Under the pieces are notes generated by a model. The model was not told the origin of the DNA. It made no database searches and worked only from the letters and a program-made list of their open reading frames with translations. This document shows positions 1-11,156 of a DNA stretch of 64,000 bases, piece by piece. This stretch comes from Limnanthes douglasii subsp. nivea (Eukaryota; Streptophyta; Magnoliopsida; Brassicales; Limnanthaceae): assembly GCA_036936605.1 (NCBI GenBank), contig JAUPFV010000005.1, forward strand, positions 157,667,195 through 157,731,194, given 5' to 3'. The number at the start of each line of letters is the position of its first letter. Position 1 is the stretch's first letter. Position numbers and translations under genes: made by a program.

Positions 1-2495
1 ATTCAATTCAGCAACATGCTCGATTTCGAGTTTCTTTATTTTTTCTTCATGAGATTTTGTGACCAGCTCTGTATCAACCATATGCTTGATTCGAAGATGA
101 TCCTTTATGCAAAGAGCGCCTTTTATCAGTTCAGATCTTGCCATCTCATAACCATGAAACTGTTCGGCTACAGTGTTATGAAAAGTCTCTCTAAGCTTCT
201 TTTCAGCTTCATAGGATTCCTTATAGTAAACCATATCTTTGGACAACTGTTTGAGATGGTCTTGAGAGGCAAGAGTTTTTGCAGCAATGCTAAGATAGGA
301 AAATGATTGAAGAGCGATAACAATTCCAGGATTTGGAGAAGGGTTGCGAAATTCTGATGTGCTAGGCTTTTGAATCATGTCCAGAGATGTGACAGGTTCG
401 TAAAAATGACGTAACTTCTGGAAGATCTTTGTCTAGAGTAGGCCTCCTAAAATCAAGCATGTGATTTTGGATGACTTGAATAACTGGATCTTCTTCGCCA
501 GCAAGCGTTTCTGTATTCTCAAAATCGATAAACATATTTGGGTCAAAGTTTTTAGGAGTATGATAAACGGTGGGCGAATTGTCATCAATGAGAATCACAG
601 GATTGTTGTTGTTGGAGTGATCTTCGGTTGAAGGATTTGGGGGTGTTGTTAGTTTTCAGCAGCATCGTCTTCGTGTTCATCAACCAAATTATACGAAGTG
701 ATTTTCCTCTGTTTCTTTTTCTTTCCGAAGGAATCAGAAGATATTTTATTTTTATTCGACGAGTTTTCTTGAGCTTTTCCCTCTTTGATTGGTGAAAGAG
801 GTTGTTCTAAAACTTTACGCTTTCGACGCTTTGGGTTCGAGAGCGTGGAAGGGTTAGCACCATATGTACTAACTACTTTTTTGCCTCTTTTTTCTTTGGT
901 GATTTTTTCCTTCTTCTTTTTCGGCAGATGGCTATCCGATCTGTTGCGAACTGGAAGAAAGACTTTGCAGTCAGGCTGGGGTAGTCGTTGGCATACGAGC
1001 ATCATATCTAGATCGGAAAATAAATCTTTAAGAGGCAGTCCACCTTATTTGATCGGAAACATGTGGCATTGGAGGAAATTGATAGGCTGAAAGGCAGTAT
1101 GAAATGCGTTATTCCATTCATTTTCAGCCCATTCAGCAAGTTTTTGGAATATGTCTTTTGCAGCTTCTCGACATGTTGAGTAGCTCCTCGAAATTTCTAG
1201 TATAAATCAACATTATAAAATGTTGAAAATAAAAAAATAAAAAATTGTGTTAAAATGTAAAATTTTGAGGAACTTACGATTGTTTCTCCAAACCAGAGTC
1301 AATTTCGAAGGATTGTCTTCAGAAATTGCCTTGCCATTCTCCCAAGCTCCAGATATGAAAACAAATCTTTGTTTCCAGAATTTATCAGCTTCCAGAAGAT
1401 CATTGATGATCCTGAGGTCATCCATCAATGTAATGTAATAGAATGGAAGCTTCAGACCTTTTGAAAATTGAGTCAGCGAAATGAAATCTTTAATGCTGAT
1501 CGATATTTTGGATAGGCGGGATGCCATGATTACCGACATGAGGGTGAACCATTGATTTAGTGTCACTTGGATAGGGCACAAACTGAGGACTTCGAAGTAC
1601 TCTGCGATCATCGGATCAAGTGGAAATCGAAGACACCAGTTGATGATCTCTGGGTGTACCACTAATTCATCATCTTTGTAGTCAAGGGGAATTTCTCCTT
1701 CTTTTGGCAGTCGAAGGGTTATGTTTTCCCCCATTCCCCATTGTTTTTTAAGGGAAGAGGCTTGATTTTCTCCGTAGTTTATATATTGAACCTTCTTCAA
1801 GGCGATAATATACTTGCTTCCGAGGTTTCTTAGATTCCTCCCAATTTGTGCTCTTTCCTCCTCAGAAAAAGATTAGATGTCAGTCTCTTCTTGAGATTCA
1901 GCTTCAGCATCGGTTTTCGTAGCCTCCGATTCAGCGTTGTTGGCTTTAAAAGTTTCTTCTCGAGGGTCTTGATAAGTTGTATTAATTGATCTGTAAGAGG
2001 GTTAGCAGTTCGAACTGCCTTTTCTATCACTTCTCTCTGAGGAGGATAGTTCGTAGTGGTTTTCGAAGGAGAGGGAGTTCAGATAGATGTTGATTCATCT
2101 CACATTGTGATGAAGGTCTTTCTTGGTTTGGTTAAAGAAGATTTTTTTGAGAAAGGGTTATTTACTTTTAATTTTAGAGGATAAACTTTGCTTTGAGTTG
2201 AAGAAGTTCGAGGTGTTTTAAGGCCTGAGATTCTAGATGATGTTTGTTCTTCGATTCTTGGAGAAGGATAAAGCTTTTGGATTTTGGTAGGACTGAAATT
2301 ACCTTAATAAAATGTCTCAGTTGTAGTTCCAATTAAAGCACTTCGAATTAACCCTGCTCTTCGGTATTCTTCGGCTCTTTGCGTTATACAAAAATAATCG
2401 TAAGATCCGAACACCAGGTTACTGTCTGTATCAGAGGATTCTGGTGTTTTGGGAAGAATGGCCTTCGACTTTTTGATTATTGGTTTTTTTCTCAT
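1..2495 (-). pseudogene. Antisense gene (aORF) of Tat element A, copy 1, broken
   Basis: Remains of the minus-strand gene that sits between pol and the 3' LTR. The N-terminal piece starts at 2495 and carries RAEEYRRAGLI, also found in the intact homologue of element B. The Transposase_28-like core (PF04195, 'putative gypsy type transposon') lies at 1800-1278, with FPLDP and MASRLS motifs. A GT-AG intron of 81 bp follows at 1277-1197. Lysine-rich and coiled-coil pieces run on to base 1, where the window cuts the gene. Several stops and frame changes break it. Copy 1 has also lost about 243 bp upstream of the start, including the TATA box still present in copy 2. The molecular role of these proteins is not known. 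Confidence 0.8.
1197..1277 (-). other. Phase-1 intron in the aORF of element A, copy 1
   Basis: On the minus strand the donor reads GTAAGTTCC and the acceptor TTTATACTAG, with an AT-rich 81-bp body. The intron interrupts the codon after its first base. The same place in element B holds an 82-bp GT-AG intron in the same phase. Confidence 0.8.
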
Positions 2496-2885
2496 AAACT
2501 AGGTATGAAAATGAAGATGAAGAAAACTCACTAGGAAAATTCAGGTATGGATTGATCAGAGAAGATGTAGGTTGATCGGAAAATTCGAGTTTTGCAGTGA
2601 GAATTTTGGGAATAGGGGAGGAGGTTGATCGGAAATTTTTAGTTGAAGTGATTACATCGATTCCTTTGGTTACTATTCGAATATTATTTTCCCATTGGTT
2701 CGAATATGTTTTTAAGATTAGTTCTTTTATAGCTTTTATATTATACGTATGCTTCGAATAATGGATTAAGAAAATGACTTCGAATATTTATTTTTATTTC
2801 ATGGCAGGTTGGTTATTCGAAGACAATGGTTTTGAAGACTTTTTAGTTCTTATTCATTTACTGACATGAGAACTAGGGGGGCTTT

Positions 2886-3182
2886 CGATATGGAAATAGG
2901 TTTTTAAGGATTAATTTGTAAATAATGTAAATTCAGGGACTTAATTGTAATTAGTGTAAGTTTTGTCCTTAAATAGCAATTAGTTTATTTTTGTAACAGA
3001 TTCAGTTTAAGACTAAGTCTTGGCTTGTCTATATAAAGGACCAGACTACTCTAATAAAAGGGTTGAACAATTTTACTTGAAACTCATTTGTACTTGTGTT
3101 TCTCTCTCTAAAAACTCTTAAGCATTTTCTCTCTCTAGAATTTTTCCTTAGCAATTTACTAAAACAAAATCAAACCTCATCA
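2886..3182 (+). repeat. 3' LTR of Tat element A, copy 1
   Basis: About 297 bp, beginning CGATATGG (TGATATGA in the 5' LTR at 35322) and ending CCTCATCA. A purine tract (TAGGGGGG) precedes it, as expected for the plus-strand primer. It contains a TATA box (TCTATATAAAGG near 3029-3040) and a pyrimidine-rich stretch with TTTCTCTCTCTA. It lacks about 60 bp present in the 5' LTR of the related copy, and the same gap is seen in the 3' LTR at 56263. Confidence 0.9.
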
Positions 3183-4729
3183 AAAAATAATATTAAAAAT
3201 CTTTAATTATAAGAAGACATTACTAATTTTTCATTTTTAAAATTAAAAATTATTTTAACTTATTTTAAATGGTAATTTATATATCCTTAATTAAAGAAAA
3301 GAAAATGAAAATCCAACATGAGGAGAGAGAAACACTCAAATAAACGTTCTCTCTCCTCTTTGAGCAGACCCTTTTATGTTCGAAAAATCCTAAAATCTAA
3401 AGCTTCCTCTTGCAGTTAAATCCAAATCGATGATGGTGGATTCAGACTATCAACCTTGTTACTCAATTCAAGAAACATCTCCAAAAAAGTCATTTTTTTT
3501 TATAACAATCGCGTTAGAAAATAAGCCACAAATAGAAATCAAGTTCTTGAAATTAAAGTCATTCAACCACAATCCCAAATGAAAAATGTAACAAATACCC
3601 CTCAATTGAAGAATTCTCGTTGATTCCCATACCTCAAAAACAACCACAATCGAAGCATTCATCAAGCCAAGAGATGAGAACCTGAAGACCTTTCAATCTC
3701 GACACAACAAGCTCAAAGCAGAATCAAACAGAAAAGAACCTTCGCTGAAGTCTTAAAACTAAAAGACAAGACTTTCATTCACGAAAAGGAAAATTAGAGT
3801 TACGGCAAAACAGAAAACACAAGGCTATAATCTTCAATGGGACATATACGTAAATTTATCCTTTCTAACTCTAAGTTTACATTAATAACAAAGTTTTCCT
3901 TTTGGTAGACCGAATTTAACAGAAATAAAATCTTTTTTAGATTCTTAGGTTTTCTATAGTATATATGTCAGGTATTATACATATATATATTTATAAAGTT
4001 TTAAAATTTGGAAGCACTTGGGTCATAATTAAACAAACTGTAATAAAGGTCTCAACTCAACAGAAAAGTTAGCTGAAATGACAAGTAATTAACCTCATTC
4101 TCAAATTCAAATCCAAAAATGAATATACCTCTTCAAAAAGAAGTGTGGGTTCAGAAATTAAAATAATAAATTATTAATAATGTCAAGGACAAAAAAACAA
4201 AAAAATCCTCACCTAACAATGATTTTATAAAAACAACACATAATGTTTCTCAAAACATAGTTGATGCAAACCATTCCAAAGTATCTCCAAACTTTGTTAA
4301 TAGAAACATCAATAAGGATAATTGAACCTGAAATCAATCACCACTTGTGATTCATATGACATCACAAATAAAGAAACTCAAGAAGCTCTACAAACAATAG
4401 AATTAGGTAAAACGTTTACGTTATCCCAAGATCTGATTATTTCAGAAAATGACCAAATATCTCCCAAAGTGATCTCAACAGGTAGCCTTCATTTGTCACC
4501 AATAAAGGAAAGTTTATCTGCCAAAAAATAACCAAACAAAAACATAAGTAAAAGAATAACAAAATCAAAAGAGGAATCTCTCAAATGCACTCTTAACTCT
4601 AAGTTTGCCCAATTCAAATGATCTATTAGATCCTCAAATCGGGTATCCAAACGAAAATCTCTATCCTTAATTAGAATACCAAGGGCATTAGAATAAATGT
4701 ACAATTAGAAGAGTTAAGTCAATAATAAA

Positions 4730-5454
4730 ATCTGAAAACACTGACATTATTACTCTTCAAGAGCCAGTAATTTCAAAAGATAAATTGGGATTTATAACAA
4801 ATAAACTTGGATTCAATTATGGAATTGCCAACATTAGCAATAAAATCTGGACTATGTGGAAACATACCTTCCAGATTAAAACTCTCATTAACTATGAGAA
4901 ATTTATTCACATGATAGTGACTCATTCATCTTGTAATAAAGAGCTTTTAGTCACTATCATTCATGAAAAATGTACTAGATCTCAAACACTTGATCTTTGG
5001 GACAATTTTTAAAGAAATTTCTGTAACAAATACTAAATGGTTAATTGTTGGAAATTTCAATATAATGCCCAATGCATCTGAGCAACTTTCCTGTAATTCA
5101 CTTTACTTTAGAGCCATAGAGGAATTCAATAATATGATACTTTATTTCCAATTGGAGGATCCATGCTTTTCTAGATCCAAATATATATGGTCAAATAACT
5201 CTAAATGGAAATATCTTGACATAATATTGTACAATGTTGCATGGAGAGATATTGTTAATATTATAAAGGTAAAACATCTGGCTAAAATTGGCTCAGACCA
5301 TTTACCTTTGTATATCTCAATGTCATCACTCACCAACAAGCCCAAACATTCGTTCAAATTTCAAAATATGTGGTTTCTTCACAATGATTTTCTCCAAACT
5401 GTTGAAACCAACTGGAAAGAAAACATATCTGGGAATCCAAAAACTGTGTTTTAG
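4730..5454 (+). pseudogene. LINE endonuclease domain (EEP/APE type), broken
   Basis: Translated pieces match an exonuclease-endonuclease-phosphatase domain, the nickase that starts LINE target-primed reverse transcription. Motifs in order are TLQEP near 4745, LIVGNFN near 5045 (GDFN in active enzymes, so Asp has become Asn), LDIILYN near 5217 and GSDHLPLY near 5290. A frame change lies between the stretches 4785-5012 and 4963-5454. The next 390 bases (5458-5844) encode the charged linker that precedes reverse transcriptase in plant LINEs. Confidence 0.75.
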
Positions 5455-5944
5455 GAAACACTGAAAATACTTAAACACAAATTAAAATTTTGGAATAAAG
5501 AAGTCTTTGGAAACTTATTTGACACTATAGCAAATACTGACGACAATGTCAAACATGTTGAACATAGTTTAAAAATCTCAAATAACATTGAAAAGCAAAT
5601 AAAAATATTTAATGTTAGGGAAATCCATTTAAATATTCTAATAGAAGAAATCTTATGGGAACTAAAGAGTTCTACAAATTGGGTCAAATCTGGTGACATA
5701 AACTCGAAGACTTTTCATAGTTTTGTTAAGAAAAGAATTAAAAGAAGCAGAATCAATGGAATTAAAATCAATGATCAGTGGACTGAAAACCAAAATCAAA
5801 TAGCTAAATCAATCATTGCTCACTTTAAAAACCTCTTAACTTAAATGAATTTAAAGATATTATTCCTAATTTAATTACTGACCAACACAAACTACTAACT
5901 CTACCAAATGATGAGGAAATCCTTAACTCTATAACTTTTATTAT

Positions 5945-6805
5945 TTAAAATAGTGTCCCTGGATTTGATGGTTTCAACTTCAAGTTCTACCAAACCATTG
6001 GCGTATAATCAAATAGATATATGTGAAGCTATAAGGTAATACTTTAATGGAAATATAGATAATGTTGCCATTTATGTCAAAACAATATGCTTAATCCCAA
6101 AAACAAATCCCCCTCAACGGACAAGACTATAGACCAATTAGTCTTTGTATAGTTTTTAATACAATTATGTCAAAGATTATAGATAATATATGGGCTTTTA
6201 TCCTCTCTAAAATAATATCACTAGAGAAATGAAGATTTTTTTAAAACAAAAAATATCAATGAAAAAAATTTAAACACCCAAGAGCTAGTTCATGAAATTA
6301 ACAAGAAAATTAGAGGTGGAAACATCATTCTAAAATTGAATATGGAAATTTTTTTATAGAATCTCTCAATTTCATATTCTCAATAATGAAATGTTTTGGT
6401 TTTAATAATAAAGTTATAGAGTTAATAAAAAAAGGGATTGACAATGTCAACTTCTCTATTCTAATCAATGACTCTTCTTATGGTGTAAGATACATTTTAA
6501 GAGGCATTAAAACCTTTTCATTTCCCAAAAATCAATGTATTATTCATCAAGAAGCTCAATCAAAATCCTTTGCCTTGCTTATGCAGATGATGTGATTATT
6601 TTCATGAATGGATCATTAACAAATGTCAAGAAAACTTGTAAGTTTCTTGACCATTATCAAACAATTTTTAATTAGTTAATAAACAAAAAAATTGCATTTA
6701 TATCATCTGAAAAACATTTATAAACTCAAAATTCAAAACATTGAACAAGCCACTAGATTTACACATAGTTACCTCCCTTTTAAGTATTTGGGCATCAACA
6801 TTTAA
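5945..6805 (+). pseudogene. LINE reverse transcriptase remnants
   Basis: Short pieces of a LINE reverse transcriptase in shifting frames: SVPGFDGFNFKFY near 5953, LIPK near 6090, RPISLCIVFN near 6130, YADDVIIF (the catalytic A/YADD box) near 6577 and FKYLGIN near 6780. Many stops separate them. The piece ends where the TRIM-like sequence begins. The order fits the RT domain that follows the endonuclease in L1-type ORF2. Confidence 0.65.
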
Positions 6806-6817
6806 CAAAGTAATAAT

Positions 6818-7121
6818 ACTAGATACTTAGATGAATTAGTAGCTTCTGGTGCATCATGTTCGACTTCCGAGAATTTCACCACTATACCATTTGTTGGAAT
6901 ATGGGTACCGCATATTCTGTCTCCATATATAAGTAAGAACAACACAATCTCAACACTAGTATGATATTGTCCGCTTTGGCGCCCGTAGGCCCGCACGAAT
7001 TTGCTTTTGGTCCACTTCCAAAAGGCCTCATACGAGTTGAGGTATGTTCTTACTTATATACCAATGATCCTTCCCATATTTAACCGATATGGGATGTGGG
7101 ATTTTGGTCGCCACCCAAACA
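6818..7121 (-). mobile_element. TRIM-like LTR with degenerate PBS, minus strand
   Basis: An insertion inside the LINE. Read on the minus strand, 7121-6892 begins TGTTTGGGTG and ends CCAACA, and contains AGGCCTTTTGG and GGACAATATCATAC, which I recall from a widespread plant short-LTR (TRIM-like) family. Just beyond it on the minus strand is AATGGTATAGTGG, close to the usual initiator-Met primer site TGGTATCAGAG, followed by about 70 bp of internal sequence. The second LTR is missing and no clean target duplication was found. Copy 2 is at 60258-60487. Confidence 0.6.
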
Positions 7122-7800
7122 GTAACAAAGATAAGATAAAAAATCATGGAATGGGACAACAAATATCTATCTTTTGGAGGCAGATTGATATTGCCAATTG
7201 GTTTAATGGGAACTTGATCTTGGTATTTTGGTCTAATGGTTCATGGAACATAGATAGATTCAAAAAACAAGTCCTTCCATGTGATATAGATATAATTTCC
7301 AAAATAAATATAACAGACTCTATTAATGATACACTTCTCTGGAGTGTATCCACTGACAGTTCATTCTCTTTAAAAAAAACTTGACAATCAGTCAGAGACA
7401 ATCACCCAAAATAAACTATACACAAAAAAATTTGAAACAATATAACTCTTAAGAAGTACTCATTCACTCTTTGGAGACTTCTCAGTGCTTACGTATTTGT
7501 TGACACTATTATGAAAATAATTGTTTTCTTTGGCATTTAAATTCCAACATTGCAACAACACTAAATCAAACACTCACTTGTTTGTCTCTTGCCAAGTCAC
7601 TTGATTTATTCTATTGACTTAGTTAGTTCACACAAATAAAAAAAATTACTATGATAAACAAGTCACTTGATTTAGTCCAAGTCATTAGTCCATCTAACAA
7701 TGCACTGGATTCAACAATAAGAGAAGTATGTTTTCTATGTGGGATGTCACTCATTGTCCAAGTCATGTCTCTTAACCATATGATAAATTTCTAGTTTATG
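7122..7800 (+). pseudogene. LINE ORF2 C-terminal region (zf-RVT-like), broken
   Basis: The LINE resumes after the TRIM-like insert. A frame open to 7384 contains FWSNGSWNIDRFKKQVLP and SFSLKKT, matching the 'G.W....L...LP ... FS.K.AW' spacing that precedes the zinc-binding region of plant LINE ORF2. After a stop, further weak pieces follow (SFTLWRLL near 7460). No function is retained. Confidence 0.6.
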
Positions 7801-8084
7801 ATAAAAACAAAACTACACATATAATATCAATCCTCCTTCCAATAATCTCCTGGACATTATGGTGAGCAAGAAATAACTTCAAACATAAAAGCAAAAACAG
7901 TTCCCTTAAAACATTAATTGATAAAATCAAATACACATTTGTTAAATTAGATAGTTCAAAGCTGCTTAAATACACTCATTGGTCTAGCTATTTAAATATA
8001 GCCAAAAAACTTTGTTGTTTCAATCATCAACCTATTCATAGATCATATTTTTTTTAAATGGAACCGTAATTCCAAGAATAGAAT

Positions 8085-8349
8085 AAAATTAAATTGTGAT
8101 AGTTCTTGTTTATCTAATGTGGAAGCCAATAATGGTATTATTCTAAGAAATTATCATGGTGAACTAACTAAGTCAATATGTCATTTATATGGAAAACATA
8201 CTTCTCTTATTGTTGAATCCAGTGCATTGTTAGATGGACTAATATTATGTAATTCCAATAATTTGAATCAAGTTGACATAGAAACATATTCTTTGATGCT
8301 TGTGGAAATATTAAGCTTAGGATTTCCCGCTGGTACCTTACTCTCTTAA
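8085..8349 (+). pseudogene. LINE terminal RNase H domain, partial
   Basis: The reading frame reaches a stop at 8349 and matches the RVT_3/RNase H domain at the end of many plant LINE ORF2 proteins. KLNCDSS carries the first catalytic Asp, GIILRNYHGE forms the next strands, ESSALLDGL carries the catalytic Glu, and ETYSLMLVEIL stands where 'ETDS..LV' is usual, so the third Asp has been replaced. A further 250 bases still resemble the 3' end of the element. The same segment recurs at 10500-10690. Confidence 0.7.
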
Positions 8350-8817
8350 TTGTTTGTAGTAGAAAACTAACCAAACCACAAATGATTGTACAACATATTC
8401 AATGAGAACAGAACTTGGCTCATGACTGGATCGCCAACTGGGTTATTAAAACTAAATCAAAGTGTGAATTTTCTCCAATTCAAACTTCAGCCCTACATAA
8501 AGCTATCATGCTATTAGAAAGATTAAATATAAAATTATTAACAAAATGACTATAAATAGTGATGGGTCATTGCTAGATTTAGTTTTATATAAAAGTCACT
8601 AACTCAACGTTGGCTGAGCATTCCTAACCTTATTTCCAATTCATTTTCATATTGTTTTGCAGGCACACACATGTAGTACAATGGTGGAAATCTCAATACT
8701 CAAACATTGGACCGTTGAATTAGCATGGAAATCTACTCAAAGAAGATTGAAGAAGCTTAAATTTTAGGACAAAATTCAACAAGTGCAACATGCATCTATA
8801 TAAACCAAAATTTAAGA

Positions 8818-10496
8818 CCTCCATACTGTCTCAAACTATAGTACATGCCAAATAGGCCCTATCAATGGATTTACATGTTTGTTGAAAACAAAATTAAAGT
8901 AAAAACAAAAAGGGTTAGAAAAAACTAATTTGTTGTAAAACTAATTTTTGAAGTGATTTTGGAATTTTACTATTGAAAAAATAAAACTAGTATTAAAAAA
9001 TTTACTATAGAAAAAACTGATTTTCAAAAATAATATATAAAATAATAATTTCAAACATGGTTAGAAATTGTTTTTCTTTTCAACTTATATTTATAATATT
9101 ATAGTATTTAACATTTAATAAAGAATCAATAAAAAATTATAATATTTATTAATATAAACAAATTCATATTAAACACAAGTTTACTTCGATCCGTATAAAA
9201 AAAATAAATAAGTCATTACGAATACACTTGAAACTAATCGATGTGCATAGCAAAACCCTATATAATATATATGTAATAATTTAGTCACTAATTAATGACA
9301 TGGTTAATCCGAACTAACTTTTCATAATACTATAGAAATTTATGAATTAAAACCTATTGCTTTTGATTTTTAATTTTTTCAATTTAGGTGAGATAAAAAA
9401 TATAAAAATAGATAATTTAACAAATATATCAAATAAATAATAATAATTAATTAAATAAATTGGTAAGTACAACAAAAACAAGATTTACTCAATTCTAATT
9501 TAGTTGTTTGTTTTATTCTTAAAACTTGGATATATATAAAATAGATCAACTAAATGATCGATGGCTACTCAATCCTACTTCTAATGTTTTTTTTTCAAAA
9601 CATTAATATATATTAAAAAGATTAACCAACATTGGTAGAAAAGACATGGTTCAACCGAAAAATTGGTTGTAGAAGCGGCAACATCGTTCGGTTTATTATC
9701 AGGACTAGGTTGTCTCTGTCTATGAATTATAAAGAGGATAATTAAACAACTCACTATGGGAGAACACTGGCTAAGATTATGATGACACCGATAAAGAAGT
9801 GAGAGAGATCAGTGGGAGCAGAAGAGTTATGATAGACTTTGTGGATGTTAAAAGGATGATGAGGGACGACGAGCGGGTAGCACAATTAAGGACAGTAGAG
9901 GCTGCAGACTTCCAATGAGCAATCTGAGGTAGGAGTCCACCGATTCTGATTTCCTACGGTAGCCATTTGATAAATTTGATTATTTCACTGGTCGAAAGAA
10001 CTTTGTTCCTCACGTAGTCTAGACGAAGGTGAGGTGAAAATAAAATATGTTTTATGGAAAGTGAGAATATGGTCCCCTCTTTCTCTCTTAGTTTATTTTT
10101 GTTTTTGTTGGTGAGTGACATATTGTCTTTTACTTTAACTATCAGTCTAATACTAGACCAACTAGTAGAAAATCCATGACTAAAATTAAGGTATGCCAAA
10201 AAAATTATAGATAAAAAAAATCTAACAAAAAATAAATTTACACAAAAATTTACAAAAAATTAAGTTTAATTTGTGCTAAATTTACATGAAACCTACGAAA
10301 TTCGTGCCACATTTGCATGGATAATGAGAATACGACACCTTAACCGAATACAAGAACGCATTAATTTTATACCTAATGAAATGATTTAAGAATCAAGAAG
10401 CAGTTATATAAGTGATAAGCACAACAAATATTTTACTACATGGTTTAAGTATCAAACATCAGTTAAATGAGTGATAAACACAACAAATATTTAACG
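8818..10496. other. AT-rich DNA without a recognisable gene
   Basis: Strongly AT-rich sequence with homopolymer runs. A slightly GC-richer piece at 9650-9960 contains short open stretches but no recognisable protein. The 81-codon minus-strand frame near 9954-10199 has no recognisable motif and changes length in copy 2 through a GTTTTT insertion. I see no gene. Confidence 0.6.
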
Positions 10497-11156
10497 GCAT
10501 GGTGAACTAACTAAGTCAATAGGTCATTTATATAGAAAACATACTTCTCTTATTGTAAAATCCAGTGCATTGTTAGATGGACTAATATTATGCAATTCCA
10601 ATATTTTGAATCAAGTTGACATGGAAACATATTCTTTGATGCTTGTGGAAATATTAAGCTTAGGAATGCCCGTTGGTACCTCACTCTCTTAATTTTTTGT
10701 AGTAGAAAACTAATCAAACCACAAATGATTTGACAACATATTCAATGAGAACAGAACTTGGCTGCTGACTGGATCGCCAACTGGGTTATTAAAACTAAAT
10801 CAAAGCGTGAATTTTCTCCAATTCAAACTTCAGCCCTACATAAAGCTATCATGCTATTAGAAAGCTTAAATATAGAATACTTAACAAAATGACTATAAAT
10901 AGTGATAGGTCATTGCTAGATTAAGTTTTATATAAAAGTCACTAACTCAACGTTGGCTGAGCATTCCTAACCTTATTTCCAATTCATTTTCATATTGTTT
11001 TGCAGGCACACACATGTACTACAATGGTGGAAATCTCAATACTCAAACATTGGACTGTTGAATTAGCATGGAAAACTACTCAAAGAAGATTGAAGAAGCT
11101 TAAATTTTAGGACAAAATTCAACAAGTGCAACATGCATCTATATAAACCAAAATTT
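10497..11156 (+). repeat. 5'-truncated second copy of the LINE 3' end
   Basis: Nearly the same sequence as 8155-8815, starting at GGTGAACTAACTAAGTCAAT within the RNase H domain and ending at ACCAAAATTTAA. This is the pattern of a 5'-truncated LINE insertion. It ends exactly where a different LINE begins at 11157. The first 120 bp are also visible at the end of the window (63884-64000), so this fragment is older than the segmental duplication. Confidence 0.85.

Larger units (their letters stand above)
3300..8815 (+). mobile_element. Degenerate L1-type LINE, copy 1
   Basis: A plant L1-like non-LTR retrotransposon in sense orientation, identified by ordered remnants: an AT-rich front part with no clear ORF1, an endonuclease domain, a linker containing the typical SGDxNSKTFH segment, scattered reverse transcriptase pieces including YADDVIIF, a zf-RVT-like C-terminal stretch and a terminal RNase H domain. 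Stops and frameshifts occur throughout, so it cannot be active. A TRIM-like LTR interrupts it at about 6818-7121. The boundaries are approximate: the left limit is where AT-rich DNA follows the Tat LTR, and the right limit is where homology with the second 3'-end copy (10497-11156) stops. Confidence 0.75.
1..10620 (+). repeat. Direct segmental duplication, copy 1
   Basis: This stretch reappears in the same order and orientation at 53135-64000. Base 1 matches 53135 and base 10620 matches 64000. The offset moves from 53134 to about 53377 at one 243-bp length difference, with small drifts elsewhere. The shared content is the 3' part of Tat element A, its 3' LTR, the LINE with its embedded TRIM-like LTR, AT-rich DNA and the start of a second LINE fragment. 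Sampled stretches differ at about 2% of sites by eye. Both outer ends lie outside the window, so the full length is unknown. Confidence 0.95.

Noticed and set aside
2886..3182. Independent second insertion of element A
   Set aside because: The 3' flank continues to match copy 2 for more than 7 kb past the LTR, so both LTRs descend from one insertion by segmental duplication.
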